Shown: positions 15,415-24,343, numbered from the stretch's first letter. The stretch is DNA of 44,746 bases from Caulobacter sp. HMWF025 (GCF_003060965.1 NZ_QAII01000158.1:1-44746), one strand, 5' to 3'. Notes: generated from the sequence alone by a model not told the origin. A program made the numbers and translations.

Positions 15415-15756
15415 ATGGAGATCATCCAGATCGCAGCCGGGCGGTCTGTGATCCTACCGGTGTGCGGCGTGGGTCTGGTGCGTGAACCCAGCACCAAGGA
15501 GCGGGAGGCGGCACACGAACTTGTCGAGGCCCTTCGGTCGGACAATGCGTCCGTACATCTCATGTCACCATCATTGGTGGCGTTGGTCAGGGCGATTCGC
15601 CCTCGAAATACGTCTGACTTCTCCGGCTCGCCGTTTCTGGTCGCTCGCAGCCGTCGCCTGACGACCATCGAGCACAGAGAGCGGGGCGGTAGCCGTTGGA
15701 TCGATGTCCGGGGTCAGCATCAGGCGATCTGGCGATGGCTGACGAAACGTCAGTAG
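15415..15756 (+). CDS. Hypothetical protein, second gene upstream of GmrSD-like nuclease
   Basis: This is a basic protein of 113 residues from the ATG, not recognised. The frame stays open upstream to 15367 and the translated stretch RVWRAEEYARWLWA looks like real protein, but offers no ATG, GTG or TTG. The only near-start is CTG at 15370, which overlaps the previous gene's stop as CTGA, so a non-standard start with translational coupling is possible and would add 15 residues. A Ser/Arg-rich C-terminal part ends HQAIWRWLTKRQ. It is co-directional with its neighbours. Confidence 0.6.
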   Translation: MEIIQIAAGRSVILPVCGVGLVREPSTKEREAAHELVEALRSDNASVHLMSPSLVALVRAIRPRNTSDFSGSPFLVARSRRLTTIEHRERGGSRWIDVRGQHQAIWRWLTKRQ

Positions 15757-15816
15757 TTGTGGCGTGACAATGCTGATGCCGAAGGTTTAGTTGAAGCCCT
15801 GCTGTAGGGGGCCGAT

Positions 15817-17709
15817 TTGGACGCGAAGCCACTATCCATCGGGAAGATCGTCAGCGAACGCCAGCGCTTCATCGTCCCAATCTACCAGCGCACATACGCA
15901 TGGAATCAGCGGGAACTTGAGCCGTTGGTGGAGCAGATAGAGGGCAAGGCCGACGAACTGTTGAAAACCGGGAAGGTCGCATTCTCCCACTACATGGGCG
16001 CGCTGTTGTTGATCCCGGATAGCGATCCGGTTTTCGGCAAGATTCAGGCCTTCAATGTCGTTGACGGTCAGCAGCGCCTTACGACCTTCCACCTCTGTTT
16101 CGCGGCCCTACGCGATGTCGCGAAGGAGTTTGGCTTTCCAGACGTCGCGCGCCAGCTTTCCGATCTGATCGTCCATAGCGACGATACGCCGATGCAAGAT
16201 CGGGCCACTGAACGGTACAAGCTGGAGCCCACGACCTATGATCGGGCGTTGTTCCGGCACATCATCGACCTAGACCGCGCAACGCTGCGCCAGAAATACC
16301 CCGACCACTTCTTCAAGAACGGGAAGATTCGGAACACCGCTCCCGGCCCGCTGTGGGCATATTGGTATTTCTGGGATCAGGCGGAAGACTACATCACCGA
16401 GGGGCGACGGCTCCCAGACCGCAAGGAGTACGACCATGCGGTTCTACATCAGCGCTTGCTCGCCCTATCGACCGTCCTGTTCGAACACTTCCGGCTGATC
16501 GTCATCACCCTCGCGGCCGATGACGACGCTCAGGTGATCTTTGAAACACTCAACAGCGGCGGCAAGCCGCTGGCCGCCATGGACCTCGTGCGCAACGACG
16601 TGTTCCACCGTGCTAACCGCCGCAACGAAGATCAGGGTGCTTTACTAGAAGAGCACTGGTCTGAGTTCGAGCAGCCGTTCTGGAAGCAGGAGCAGACGCA
16701 GGGGCGTATCAAAAAGCCGAGGATCGACTTCTTCTTGGGCCACGTCCTCGCGGCCGAGCGTGGTGTCGTCATCTCGCTGGGAGAGCTATTCTCCGAATAT
16801 AAGGCGTTCGTCGCCGCGCGTGCGTTTGAGAGCACCGCCGCCGAGCTTGGCGCTCTGACGAAGTACGCCCCGGCCTATCGCCAACTTGCCGAGCCTTCTG
16901 TCACCGGCGAATTGTCTAAGTTGTCGCGAAGGCTGAACACATTCGATCTATCGACCGCGTACCCGCTTGTTCTGGTGATCGCTCAATCCGACGCTGACGA
17001 TGCCACCAAGGCCCGGCTCTACGACCTCGTGGGGAGCTACATCGTTCGCCGGGCGATCTGCTATCTGTCGCCGAAGAACTACAACAATCTCTTCGTGGAG
17101 GTCGCGGCCTTCATGAAGAAGAACGGCATCACGGAGGACGCGTTCGCCACGGTGATGGACGCCAAGAAGGGCGCTGATACATCTCGTTTTCCGACCGACG
17201 ACGAGTTCGCCGCCGCCATACGTAGTCGGCCCCAATACGGCTGGATTCCGCAGCATCGGCTCAAGCTGATCCTCGAAGAGTTGGAATTCGCCATGCGCGA
17301 CAAGTTCAACATCCATGGAACGCTTCAAGACGGCCTGACGATTGAACACGTCATGCCGCAGACATGGACGACCAATTGGCCGCTCCCCAGTGGCGCGGTC
17401 GTACCGGCCGATTTTATTTCGGGCGTTGATGAGGCGGTGCGGTTGGAAATCGAGGCGAGAAAGGCGGTTGTACAGACCCTGCCGAACCTGACGCTGCTTA
17501 CGCCGCCAGCCAATTCGTCGGCGAGCAATTCTGACTTCGAAACGAAGAGGGTTCGTCTCCATGACTCGCTCCTCAAAACGAACATCGCCATCGCGGCGGA
17601 GCCCGTTTGGAACGAGCAAGCCATTGCGCGTCGCGCTGATGTGATGGCAGCGGCTGCGATAGCGCTTTGGCCTTCGCCGAGCACCCCAACGGCTAATGCT
17701 GATGGATGA
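15817..17709 (+). CDS. DUF262/DUF1524 protein, GmrSD-like (type IV restriction) nuclease
   Basis: This 630-residue protein has the two-part layout of GmrSD-like enzymes. The N-terminal DUF262 (GmrS/ParB-like NTPase fold) shows PIYQRTYAWN (21-30) and the signature DGQQR (83-87). The C-terminal DUF1524 HNH-type nuclease shows IEHVMPQ with His511 and then NLTLLT...NSSASN...F. GmrSD enzymes cut DNA carrying modified cytosine; relatives act in other defence systems such as SspE, but no phosphorothioation genes are present here. The TTG start follows AGGGGG. It is the last gene of the island, about 70 bases from the right junction. Confidence 0.9.
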   Translation: MDAKPLSIGKIVSERQRFIVPIYQRTYAWNQRELEPLVEQIEGKADELLKTGKVAFSHYMGALLLIPDSDPVFGKIQAFNVVDGQQRLTTFHLCFAALRDVAKEFGFPDVARQLSDLIVHSDDTPMQDRATERYKLEPTTYDRALFRHIIDLDRATLRQKYPDHFFKNGKIRNTAPGPLWAYWYFWDQAEDYITEGRRLPDRKEYDHAVLHQRLLALSTVLFEHFRLIVITLAADDDAQVIFETLNSGGKPLAAMDLVRNDVFHRANRRNEDQGALLEEHWSEFEQPFWKQEQTQGRIKKPRIDFFLGHVLAAERGVVISLGELFSEYKAFVAARAFESTAAELGALTKYAPAYRQLAEPSVTGELSKLSRRLNTFDLSTAYPLVLVIAQSDADDATKARLYDLVGSYIVRRAICYLSPKNYNNLFVEVAAFMKKNGITEDAFATVMDAKKGADTSRFPTDDEFAAAIRSRPQYGWIPQHRLKLILEELEFAMRDKFNIHGTLQDGLTIEHVMPQTWTTNWPLPSGAVVPADFISGVDEAVRLEIEARKAVVQTLPNLTLLTPPANSSASNSDFETKRVRLHDSLLKTNIAIAAEPVWNEQAIARRADVMAAAAIALWPSPSTPTANADG

Positions 17710-17738
17710 GTTCGATCTGTCAGAGGGCCAAGCAGACC

Positions 17739-17768
17739 GTTAGTCCTCGTCTTCGCGCTGGTAGCTAA
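17739..17768. repeat. GTTAG/CTAAC pair at island right end
   Basis: GTTAG (17739-17743) and CTAAC (17764-17768) repeat the inverted motifs of the left end, here with a 20-base spacer against 9 and 10 bases on the left. In the circular form CTAAC here and GTTAG at 486-490 would flank the crossover core, as arms of attP. Confidence 0.4.
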
Positions 17769-17781
17769 CGTGGAACTTGTC

Positions 17782-17787
17782 GAGCGA
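17782..17787. repeat. attR core (GAGCGA)
   Basis: This is the right copy of the 6-bp repeat at 470-475. Coding sequence for the GTA tail protein resumes here in the frame left at the other end (Ser codon AGC at 471-473 and 17783-17785). Confidence 0.7.
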
Positions 17788-20125
17788 GTACTTCGGCCAC
17801 CAGCCCGCCGACGGCTCGGGCCATGCGGTCTTCCACCTCGACCCGCTGTGGAGCGACCCGGCCATCGATTTCGTCGGCATCGACTTCTATCCCCCGGTCA
17901 CCGACTGGCGGGACGGCACGGGGCATCTGGACGCGCTGGCGGGCCTTACCGGGCCGCACGACAGCGCCGGCCTGCGGGCCGGTCTGACCGGCGGTGAGGG
18001 CTTTGACTGGTCCTATGCCGACGAGGCCGCGCGGCTGGCCCAGGTCCGCACCCCCATCACCGACGGGGCCCATGGCGAGGCCTGGATGTTCCGGCCCAAG
18101 GACCTGAAGGGCTGGTGGAGCCATGCGCATTACGACCGTCCCGGCGGCGTGCGTTCGGCCACCCCGACCGGCTGGGTGCCGCAGTCCAAGCCGATCCGGC
18201 TGATCGAGTTCGGCTGTCCGGCCATCGACAAGGGCAGCAATGCGCCCAACCTCTTCATTGACGCCAAGAGCGCCGAGAGCGGCCTGCCGCCGTTTTCGAG
18301 CGGCGCGCGCGACGAGATCGGTCAGCGGCGGTTCCTGGAGGCGGTGCTGGACTGGCTCGCCGATCCGGCCGCCAATCCGGTGTCTCGGGTCTATGGCCGG
18401 CCGATGGTCGAGGCGGCCTCGGCCTGGTGCTGGGATGCGCGGCCGTTTCCCGACTTTCCGGCCCGCAGCGCGATCTGGGCTGATGGACCCAACTGGCTGA
18501 CGGGACACTGGCTGAACGGCCGGACCGGGACCGCGCCGCTGGTCGAGCTGATCGCGGCGCTGGCGGCCCGGGCCGGGGTGGCGCTGGATCCCGGCGAGGC
18601 GAGCGGCGGGGCCGTCGGCTATGTCCTCGACCGGCCGATGCGGCTGCGCGACGCCCTGGCTCCGCTGTGCGAGGCCTTTGGACTGGATGCCGTGGAGCGG
18701 GGCGGGGCCGTGCGGCTGGTCTCGCGCGCGGGCCCGGCGACTGAAGTTCTGGACGAGGCCGATCTCGCCTGGCCCGAGGATCGTGCCGCGCCGGTCACCG
18801 CCGTGCGTCGCCTGACCGATCCTGTCGCCGCCGTGCGCCTGCGCTTCATCGATGCGGCCCGCGACGACCAGGCCGGTTCGGTCAGCGTGCGGCGTGCGGG
18901 CGGCAATGGCAGTGCCGACATCGAGATGCCGCTGGGACTCTATGCGGCGGACGCCACTGTGGTCGCTCAACGCCTGCTGGACGCCGCCCTGGCCGCGCAG
19001 CGCGAGCGGGTCGTGCATCTGGCCCCCCTGGCCGCCCTGCGTCTGGAAACCGGCACCCGTCTGAGCTTCGAAGGCGAGGCCTGGCAGGTGCGGCGCATCG
19101 ATCTCGACGAGCAGCCGCGGGCCCTGCTGGCCCCGGTGCTGCCTGATCCAAGCCTGGCCGCGAGCCAGGACTGGTCCCCGGCACCGGCCCGCGAGCCGCC
19201 CGGCTCGCCGGTCGTTCAGGTCCTCGACCTGCCGATGCCGCCGGAGGGCGGGGAGGATCTGCGACCGTGGATCGCCGTCGCCGCCGAGCCGTGGCGACCG
19301 ATGGAGGTGCATGCCGGTGCCGATGTCGACAGCCTGACCCTGCGGGCGGCGGTGCCAGCGGCCGCGAGCCTGGGTCAGACCCTCGCCGACCTGCCGCCGG
19401 CCTCGCCGCACCGTCTGGATCGAAGCGGTCGCCTGACGGTTCGGCTGGAAGGCATCGGCCTGTCGTCCCGGTCGCTGGCCCTGGCCCTGGCAGGCGACGG
19501 GGTCATCGCGGTTCAGGGCGCGGCCGGTGCCTGGGAGGTGATCGGCTACGCTACGGCGACCCTGGTCGCGCCGGAGGTCTGGACCCTGTCGGGCCTGTTG
19601 CGCGGCCAGTGGGACGGGCAGGCCGCGCCTGACCTGATCCCGGCGGGCGCGGCGGTCGTGCTGCTGGACGAGACCCTGGCGCGGCTGACGCTTTCCGGTT
19701 TTGAGCGCGGGGTGCCGCTGCGGGTGCGGGCCGCGCCGGCCGGGGGACCGCCGTCCGGCCCGGCGATGAGCGAAGCGATAATAACCTGGACCGGCCGGGC
19801 GGCGCGGCCCCTGGCTCCGGCCCATCTGCGGGTCCGGTCAGTCGGGGGCGACCAGACGATCCGCTGGATTCGCCGCAGCCGGGTCGGCGGCGATGTCTGG
19901 GACGGTGAGGTTCCGCTCGGCGAGCTGGCCGAGACCTGGCGGCTGAGAGTCCTCAACGGCAGCGCGGTGGTCCGCGAGGTGGTGCTGGCCGCACCGGGGT
20001 TCACCTATTCCGCCGCCCTGCGCGCTGTCGATCTGGCGGCCGGAACGGCCGGAATCCTGAGCGTTGAGGTCGCCCAGGGCTCGGCCACGGCGGGTTGGGG
20101 TGTCCCGGCCACAAGGTTGCTGTGA
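17783..20125 (+). pseudogene. GTA host-specificity/tail hub protein (orfg15 type), downstream part
   Basis: About 780 residues continue the gene cut at 475. SEYFGHQPADGSGHAVFHLDPLWSDPAIDFVGIDFYPPVTDWR completes the GTA TIM-barrel-like domain. A phage-tail-like domain follows (MRLRDALAPLCEAFGLDAVERGGAVRLVSR) and then the C-terminal domain typical of the GTA protein (near WTLSGLLRGQWDG). The half has no native start codon or ribosome site; translation could begin only by chance. The frame is intact to its stop, with no other lesions. The next gene is a J-domain protein. Confidence 0.9.
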
Positions 20126-20207
20126 TAATAATGCAACAATTGGCTTGCGCCACGGCGCGAACGGCCTAAGTGAGTAGGGCTTTCCCTGACTCCGCAGAGG
20201 CAATTCC

Positions 20208-21140
20208 TTGGCGCGTGACCCCTATCTGGAACTTGGCGTATCCCGGACCGCGAGCGCGGACGAGATCCGCAAGGCGTTCCGCAAACTGGCCAAGCAGTTT
20301 CACCCCGACACCAATCCCGGCAACAAGGCGGCCGAAGACCGCTTCAAGCAGGTCAGTGCCGCCTTCGATATCCTGGGTGATGTCGAGAAGAAGAAGAAGT
20401 TCGACGCCGGCGAGATCGATGCCGACGGCCGCGAGACCATGCGCGGTTATGGCGGGGCGGGCGGCAATCCGTTCGGCGGCGGTTTCAATCGCGGCGGCTT
20501 TTCCTCGCGCGGTGGCTCTGACGGTCCCGATATCGATCTGGGCGACCTGTTCGGCGACATCCTCGGACGCGGGTCGCGCAGCCAGGGCGGTTTCGGTGGC
20601 GGGGCCGGAGGCTTTTCGCCGCGCGGGGCCGATGTCCGGGCCAGGCTCGACGTCGACCTGGAAGAGGCCATCCGGGGCGGCAAGAAGCGCGTGGCGTTTT
20701 CGGACGGCCGCACGATCGATGTCTCCATCCCGCCCGGGGCCCAGGAAGGCCAGACCCTGCGCCTGAAGGGGCAGGGCAGTCCCGGCCGCGCCGGGCCCGG
20801 CGACGCGCTGATTGAACTGTCGATCAAGCCGCACCCGATCTACCGCCGTGAGGGCGAGATCCTGGTCATGGACCTGCCGGTCTCGGTGCCCGATGCGGTG
20901 CTGGGCGGCAAGGTCGAAGCCCCGACCCCGGACGGGGCGGTCATGCTGAACGTGCCCAAGGGCAGCAACAGCGGCGCGACCCTGCGGCTCAAGGGCCGGG
21001 GTCTGGCCGATGCCAAGGGCAAGCGTGGCGATCTGCTGGCCCGTCTGGTGGTGACCCTGCCCGACACCATCGATCCCGACCTGGAAAAGTTCGCCCAGGC
21101 CTGGCGCGAGCAGAAGCCCTATTCGCCCAAGCGGAAGTAG
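20208..21140 (+). CDS. DnaJ-class co-chaperone (CbpA-like)
   Basis: This 310-residue protein has an N-terminal J domain (residues 1-70) with the HPD motif at 32-34, needed to stimulate DnaK ATPase. A Gly/Phe-rich linker (about 78-135) follows, and then the two beta-barrel C-terminal substrate-binding domains (about 140-305). There is no Cys-rich zinc-finger region, so it is a class II (CbpA-like) J protein rather than canonical DnaJ. The TTG start is preceded by AGAGGC. It ends four bases from the convergent epimerase gene. Confidence 0.93.
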   Translation: MARDPYLELGVSRTASADEIRKAFRKLAKQFHPDTNPGNKAAEDRFKQVSAAFDILGDVEKKKKFDAGEIDADGRETMRGYGGAGGNPFGGGFNRGGFSSRGGSDGPDIDLGDLFGDILGRGSRSQGGFGGGAGGFSPRGADVRARLDVDLEEAIRGGKKRVAFSDGRTIDVSIPPGAQEGQTLRLKGQGSPGRAGPGDALIELSIKPHPIYRREGEILVMDLPVSVPDAVLGGKVEAPTPDGAVMLNVPKGSNSGATLRLKGRGLADAKGKRGDLLARLVVTLPDTIDPDLEKFAQAWREQKPYSPKRK

Positions 21141-21144
21141 GGCT

Positions 21145-22005
21145 CTAGCGGCCCGAGGCCAGGATCGCCTTCAGCCCCTCGCGATAGGTCGGATAGTGCA
21201 GGGTCCAGCCCAGCTCGGCCTTGGCCCGGGCGTTCGAGACCCGCTTGTTCTCGGCATAGAAGCGCCGGGTGGCGGGCGACAGGCCCAGTTCGTTGAAGGG
21301 CAGGTCCGGTGGCACCGGCACGCCGAGCAGGCCGGCCGCATACTCCATCACGTCCTGTGGTGGGGCCGGCTCGTCGTCGCAGAGATTGTAGATGCCGCCC
21401 GCCCGGGGCTGGTCCAGTGAGGCCAGCAGGCCCGAGACGATGTCGTCCAGATGGATGCGGCTGAACACCTGGCCCGGCTTGACGATCCGGCGGCCTTCAC
21501 CGGCTCGCAGGCGGTCCAGCGCGCTGCGGCCGGGGCCATAGATGCCCGGCAGTCGGAAGCTGGTCACCGTCAGGCCCATGCCGCGACCGACCTGACGCCA
21601 GTCGCGCTCGGCCCCGACCCGGCGGGCCCCCTCGACCGACTGGGCCTTGAGCGGCGAGGTCTCGAACACCCAACGTCCTTCGAAGTCGCCATAGACGCCG
21701 GTGGTCGACAGATAGCCGATCCAGTCGGGAAAGGCCTGGGCCTGGGCGAGGGCGGGAATCACCGATTCCAGCGCCGCGCAGCCGTCCGGTCCGGGCGGGG
21801 AGGTGATCAGCACGGCCGTCACACCCGCCATGGCGGCGGCCATCGCTTCGCGGTCGCTTGGGTCGGCCGGGGTGATGCCCGCTGCGCGCAGGGCCTGCGC
21901 CTGTTGCGGCGAGCGGGCGGTCGCGGCGATTTCCCAGCCCCGGACGCGCAGGGCTTCAGCGAAAGCGGTCCCCACATAGCCCAGGCCGAACACGAACAGA
22001 CGCAA
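21145..22005 (-). CDS. NAD(P)-dependent epimerase/dehydratase-like SDR protein
   Basis: This 286-residue protein, from a TTG start, has a Rossmann fold at the N terminus (FVFGLGYVGTAFAEAL), then YLSTTGVYGDFEGRWV and the segment RLPGIYGPGRSALDRL typical of extended short-chain dehydrogenases of the YeeZ type. The longer frame would add 49 residues before the nucleotide-binding motif, unlike the family; GGCGGAG sits upstream of the TTG at 22005, which begins the protein just before the fold. The catalytic Tyr-x3-Lys pair is not clear, as in the atypical SDR group. The substrate is unknown. Confidence 0.82.
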   Translation of the reverse strand: MRLFVFGLGYVGTAFAEALRVRGWEIAATARSPQQAQALRAAGITPADPSDREAMAAAMAGVTAVLITSPPGPDGCAALESVIPALAQAQAFPDWIGYLSTTGVYGDFEGRWVFETSPLKAQSVEGARRVGAERDWRQVGRGMGLTVTSFRLPGIYGPGRSALDRLRAGEGRRIVKPGQVFSRIHLDDIVSGLLASLDQPRAGGIYNLCDDEPAPPQDVMEYAAGLLGVPVPPDLPFNELGLSPATRRFYAENKRVSNARAKAELGWTLHYPTYREGLKAILASGR

Positions 22006-22155
22006 GGTCGAAACTCCGCCACCCCAATCCTCAGGGGGCTGATTGAGCGCCGGAAAGAAGCGCCTTCGCAAGCCCTCAAACGCCCCTTGCAAACGGCCAA
22101 GCGCTCTGCCATAAGCCGCCTCCTCGTCGCGGGGCGGTTCTTTCGCTTCCACGAT

Positions 22156-22230
22156 GCGGGCGTAGCTCAGTGGTAGAGCACAACCTTGCCAAGGTTGGGG
22201 TCGAGAGTTCGAATCTCTTCGCCCGCTCCA
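22156..22230 (+). tRNA. tRNA-Gly (anticodon GCC), copy 1
   Basis: This is a full cloverleaf of 75 bases including encoded CCA: acceptor GCGGGCG/CGCCCGC, D arm GCTC...GAGC, anticodon stem CAACC/GGTTG around TTGCCAA (anticodon GCC at 22188-22190), and T arm GAGAGTTCGAATCTC. Confidence 0.97.
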
Positions 22231-22276
22231 GTCTCCAGCCTCCTGGAGAGTGGAACGAGACCCGAGAAATCCGGAT

Positions 22277-22351
22277 GCGGGCGTAGCTCAGTGGTAGAGC
22301 ACAACCTTGCCAAGGTTGGGGTCGAGAGTTCGAATCTCTTCGCCCGCTCCA
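22277..22351 (+). tRNA. tRNA-Gly (anticodon GCC), copy 2
   Basis: This gene is identical over all 75 bases to the copy 121 bases upstream, with the same anticodon and encoded CCA. The 46-base spacer contains a small hairpin (CTCCAG/CTGGAG). The two are probably transcribed together and processed. A CT-rich tract ending in TTTT follows. Confidence 0.97.
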
Positions 22352-22478
22352 ATTTCTCCTCTCTCTCTCTCTTTTCCTGACATCGACAGACTTGAGCCCC
22401 TGGCCCGCCACGGTCCGGGTTTGGCTGCGGGCTGATTCCTGATCTAACCCTGCGAACAGGTTTTTGCGGGGAGTGCCC

Positions 22479-24248
22479 ATGGCTGTTCGTCGGATGTCGC
22501 GCTGGGGCCTGCCGGGCCTGCTGGCGGTTGCCCTGCTGTCTTCTGCGGCCCACGCGGCACCGCAGCCGGGCGACCGGCTGACTGCGGCGGTCAAGGCCTA
22601 TGAGGCGGCCAATGCCGGGGGCGAGGACGATGACGGCGGCGGGGCTGAGGCCCAGCGCTGGCGGTTGCCGGTCGTCGGTCCGGCGGCCGATGCGGCCCGA
22701 AAAGCCCGTCTGGTCCAGGCCCGGAGCCTGCTGGACGGTGTGGACCTCGCCACCCTGACCCCCGACCAGCGGCTGACCGCGCAGATCCTGCGGTTTTCCC
22801 TCGATGAGCGGATCGAGGGGCTGGGCTTTGACGAGTCGCGCATGCCGTTCAGCAGTGACGGCGGCTTTGACGTGGCGCTGCTCTATCGCGCGAACGGCAT
22901 GCGGCTGAAGTCCGAGGCCGAGGCCCGCAAGTGGCTGGACCTGATCGCCACCACGCCGGACTGGTATGCGGTCAACCTCGCCAATGCCCGGCGCGGCATG
23001 GCCAGCGGCTTTGTCCAGGCCGTGCCGACCGCCCAGTCGGTGCTGGACCGCGCCCGGCGCACGGCGGCCACGCCGGTCGCCGAAGAGCCGCTGCTGGCCC
23101 CCCTGCGGGCCCTGCCGGCCAGTGTACCGGCCGACCGCAAGGCGGTCCTGATCGCCGAGGGCGAGGCGCTTCTGGCCACCCGCATCGCGCCGGCCCGCGC
23201 CGGCTTCGTCAGCTTCATGGAAACCGAATACCTGCCCAAGGCGGCCAAGAGCCTGGCGGCCTCGGACCTGCCGGACGGTCGGCGCTACTACGCCTATCTG
23301 GCGCGCCGCCACACGACGACGAGCATGACGCCGGACCAGATCCATGACCTCGGCCAAAGCGAGGTGGCCCGTATCCGGGCCCGGATGCAGACGGTGATGA
23401 CCCAGACCGGCTTTACCGGCACCCTGCCCGAGTTCATCACCTATCTGCGCAAGGATCCGAAGTTCTACGCCACCAGCCGCCAGCAGCTGCTGGAAAAGGC
23501 CAGCGAGATCGCCAAGCGCGCCGATGACCAGCTGCCGGCCCATTTCGGCGTGCTGCCGCGCCTGAGCTATGGCGTGCGCCCCGTGCCGGCCAGTATCGAG
23601 AAGGGCTACACGACCGGCCGCTATTTCGGCGGCGACCCTAAGGCCGGACGGGCCGGGGGGCTGATGATCAACACCTCCGAGCTGGACCAGCGGGCGCTGT
23701 ACGAACTGCCGGCCCTGGTGCTGCACGAGGGCGCGCCCGGGCATCACACCCAGACCTCGCTGGCCCAGGAACAGACGGACGTGCCCGAGTTCCGCAAGGG
23801 TCTGTATTTCAACGCCTTCGGTGAGGGCTGGGGCCTCTATTCGGAATGGCTGGGAGAGGAGATGGGGATCTATCGCGATCCGTATGAGCTGTTCGGCCGG
23901 CTGTCTTACGAGATGTGGCGGGCCTGCCGGCTGGTGGCCGACACCGGCCTGCACTGGAAGCACTGGAGCCTCGAGCAGGCCCGGGCCTGCTTTACGGACA
24001 ATACCGCCCTGTCACCGGTCAATATCGAGGTTGAACTGGCCCGCTATGTCTCCTGGCCGGGCCAGGCCCTGGCCTACAAGGTGGGCGAGCTGAAGATCCT
24101 GGAGCTGCGTCACCGGGCTGAAGCGGCGCTCGGCGACCGGTTCGACGAGCGCCGGTTCCATGATGCCGTGCTGCTGCAGGGGTCCCTGCCGATGGCGGTG
24201 CTGGAGCAGCGGATCGATGCCTGGATCGCCGACCAGAAGAAGGGCTAG
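22479..24248 (+). CDS. Secreted DUF885 family protein, putative metallopeptidase-like
   Basis: This is a 589-residue exported protein. The signal peptide covers about residues 1-26 (MAVRRMSRWGLPGLLAVALLSSAAHA). The DUF885 hallmark HEGAPGHH lies at 416-423 and could supply metal ligands (His416, Glu417 and later His), with a conserved EGWGLYSEWLGEEMG segment after it. DUF885 proteins are widespread in Caulobacteraceae in several copies and are suspected peptidases; the substrate is unknown. The start at 22479 is chosen because GGGGAG lies just upstream and the signal peptide begins there. Confidence 0.88.
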   Translation: MAVRRMSRWGLPGLLAVALLSSAAHAAPQPGDRLTAAVKAYEAANAGGEDDDGGGAEAQRWRLPVVGPAADAARKARLVQARSLLDGVDLATLTPDQRLTAQILRFSLDERIEGLGFDESRMPFSSDGGFDVALLYRANGMRLKSEAEARKWLDLIATTPDWYAVNLANARRGMASGFVQAVPTAQSVLDRARRTAATPVAEEPLLAPLRALPASVPADRKAVLIAEGEALLATRIAPARAGFVSFMETEYLPKAAKSLAASDLPDGRRYYAYLARRHTTTSMTPDQIHDLGQSEVARIRARMQTVMTQTGFTGTLPEFITYLRKDPKFYATSRQQLLEKASEIAKRADDQLPAHFGVLPRLSYGVRPVPASIEKGYTTGRYFGGDPKAGRAGGLMINTSELDQRALYELPALVLHEGAPGHHTQTSLAQEQTDVPEFRKGLYFNAFGEGWGLYSEWLGEEMGIYRDPYELFGRLSYEMWRACRLVADTGLHWKHWSLEQARACFTDNTALSPVNIEVELARYVSWPGQALAYKVGELKILELRHRAEAALGDRFDERRFHDAVLLQGSLPMAVLEQRIDAWIADQKKG

Positions 24249-24311
24249 GGAGCACAGTTCGCCGGTCGGCGGCCATTTGGCCGCTGGGCCCGTGACAGAA
24301 CGACACACCCC

Positions 24312-24343
24312 GTTCATAAGCGCTTTGTTCAGTCTCCATTCAG
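24312..24343 (+). promoter_or_regulatory. Repeated TTCA motifs upstream of the PepSY/two-component operon
   Basis: GTTCA at 24312-24316, GTTCA at 24327-24331 and ATTCA at 24338-24342 precede the PepSY gene; TTCAG-N6-TTCAG (24328-24343) is a direct repeat of 11-base period. OmpR/PhoP-type regulators bind such direct repeats, so the regulator encoded in this operon may bind here. Confidence 0.35.

Larger units (their letters stand above)
470..17787. mobile_element. Serine-integrase genomic island (defence-rich) inserted in the GTA tail gene
   Basis: The boundaries come from reconstructing the interrupted gene. Left flank ...gactgGAGCGA and right flank GAGCGAgtacttcgg share a 6-bp repeat, and the two gene halves lie in the same frame when joined. 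A large serine integrase starts 146 bases inside the left end. Island genes are more AT-rich and use more TTG starts than the flanking chromosome, and the cargo (restriction enzymes, methyltransferase, HEPN protein, exonuclease, resolvase, XRE regulator) is typical of a defence island. No conjugation, replication or phage structural genes are seen, so it looks like an integrative element that needs outside help for transfer. Confidence 0.88.

Noticed and set aside
17765-19825. Long open frame of 686 codons on the minus strand
   Set aside because: It is antisense to the GTA tail gene, is Arg/Gly/Pro-rich and has no family features; it arises from high GC at third positions.
22156-22351. tRNA-Gly pair as an island attachment site
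   Set aside because: No partial tRNA copy or integrase lies nearby; the island uses a site in the GTA gene instead, and the two genes are a simple tandem duplication.
22354-22376. CT-dinucleotide tract after the second tRNA
   Set aside because: A short simple repeat ending in TTTT, probably part of tRNA transcript termination; no further structure seen.
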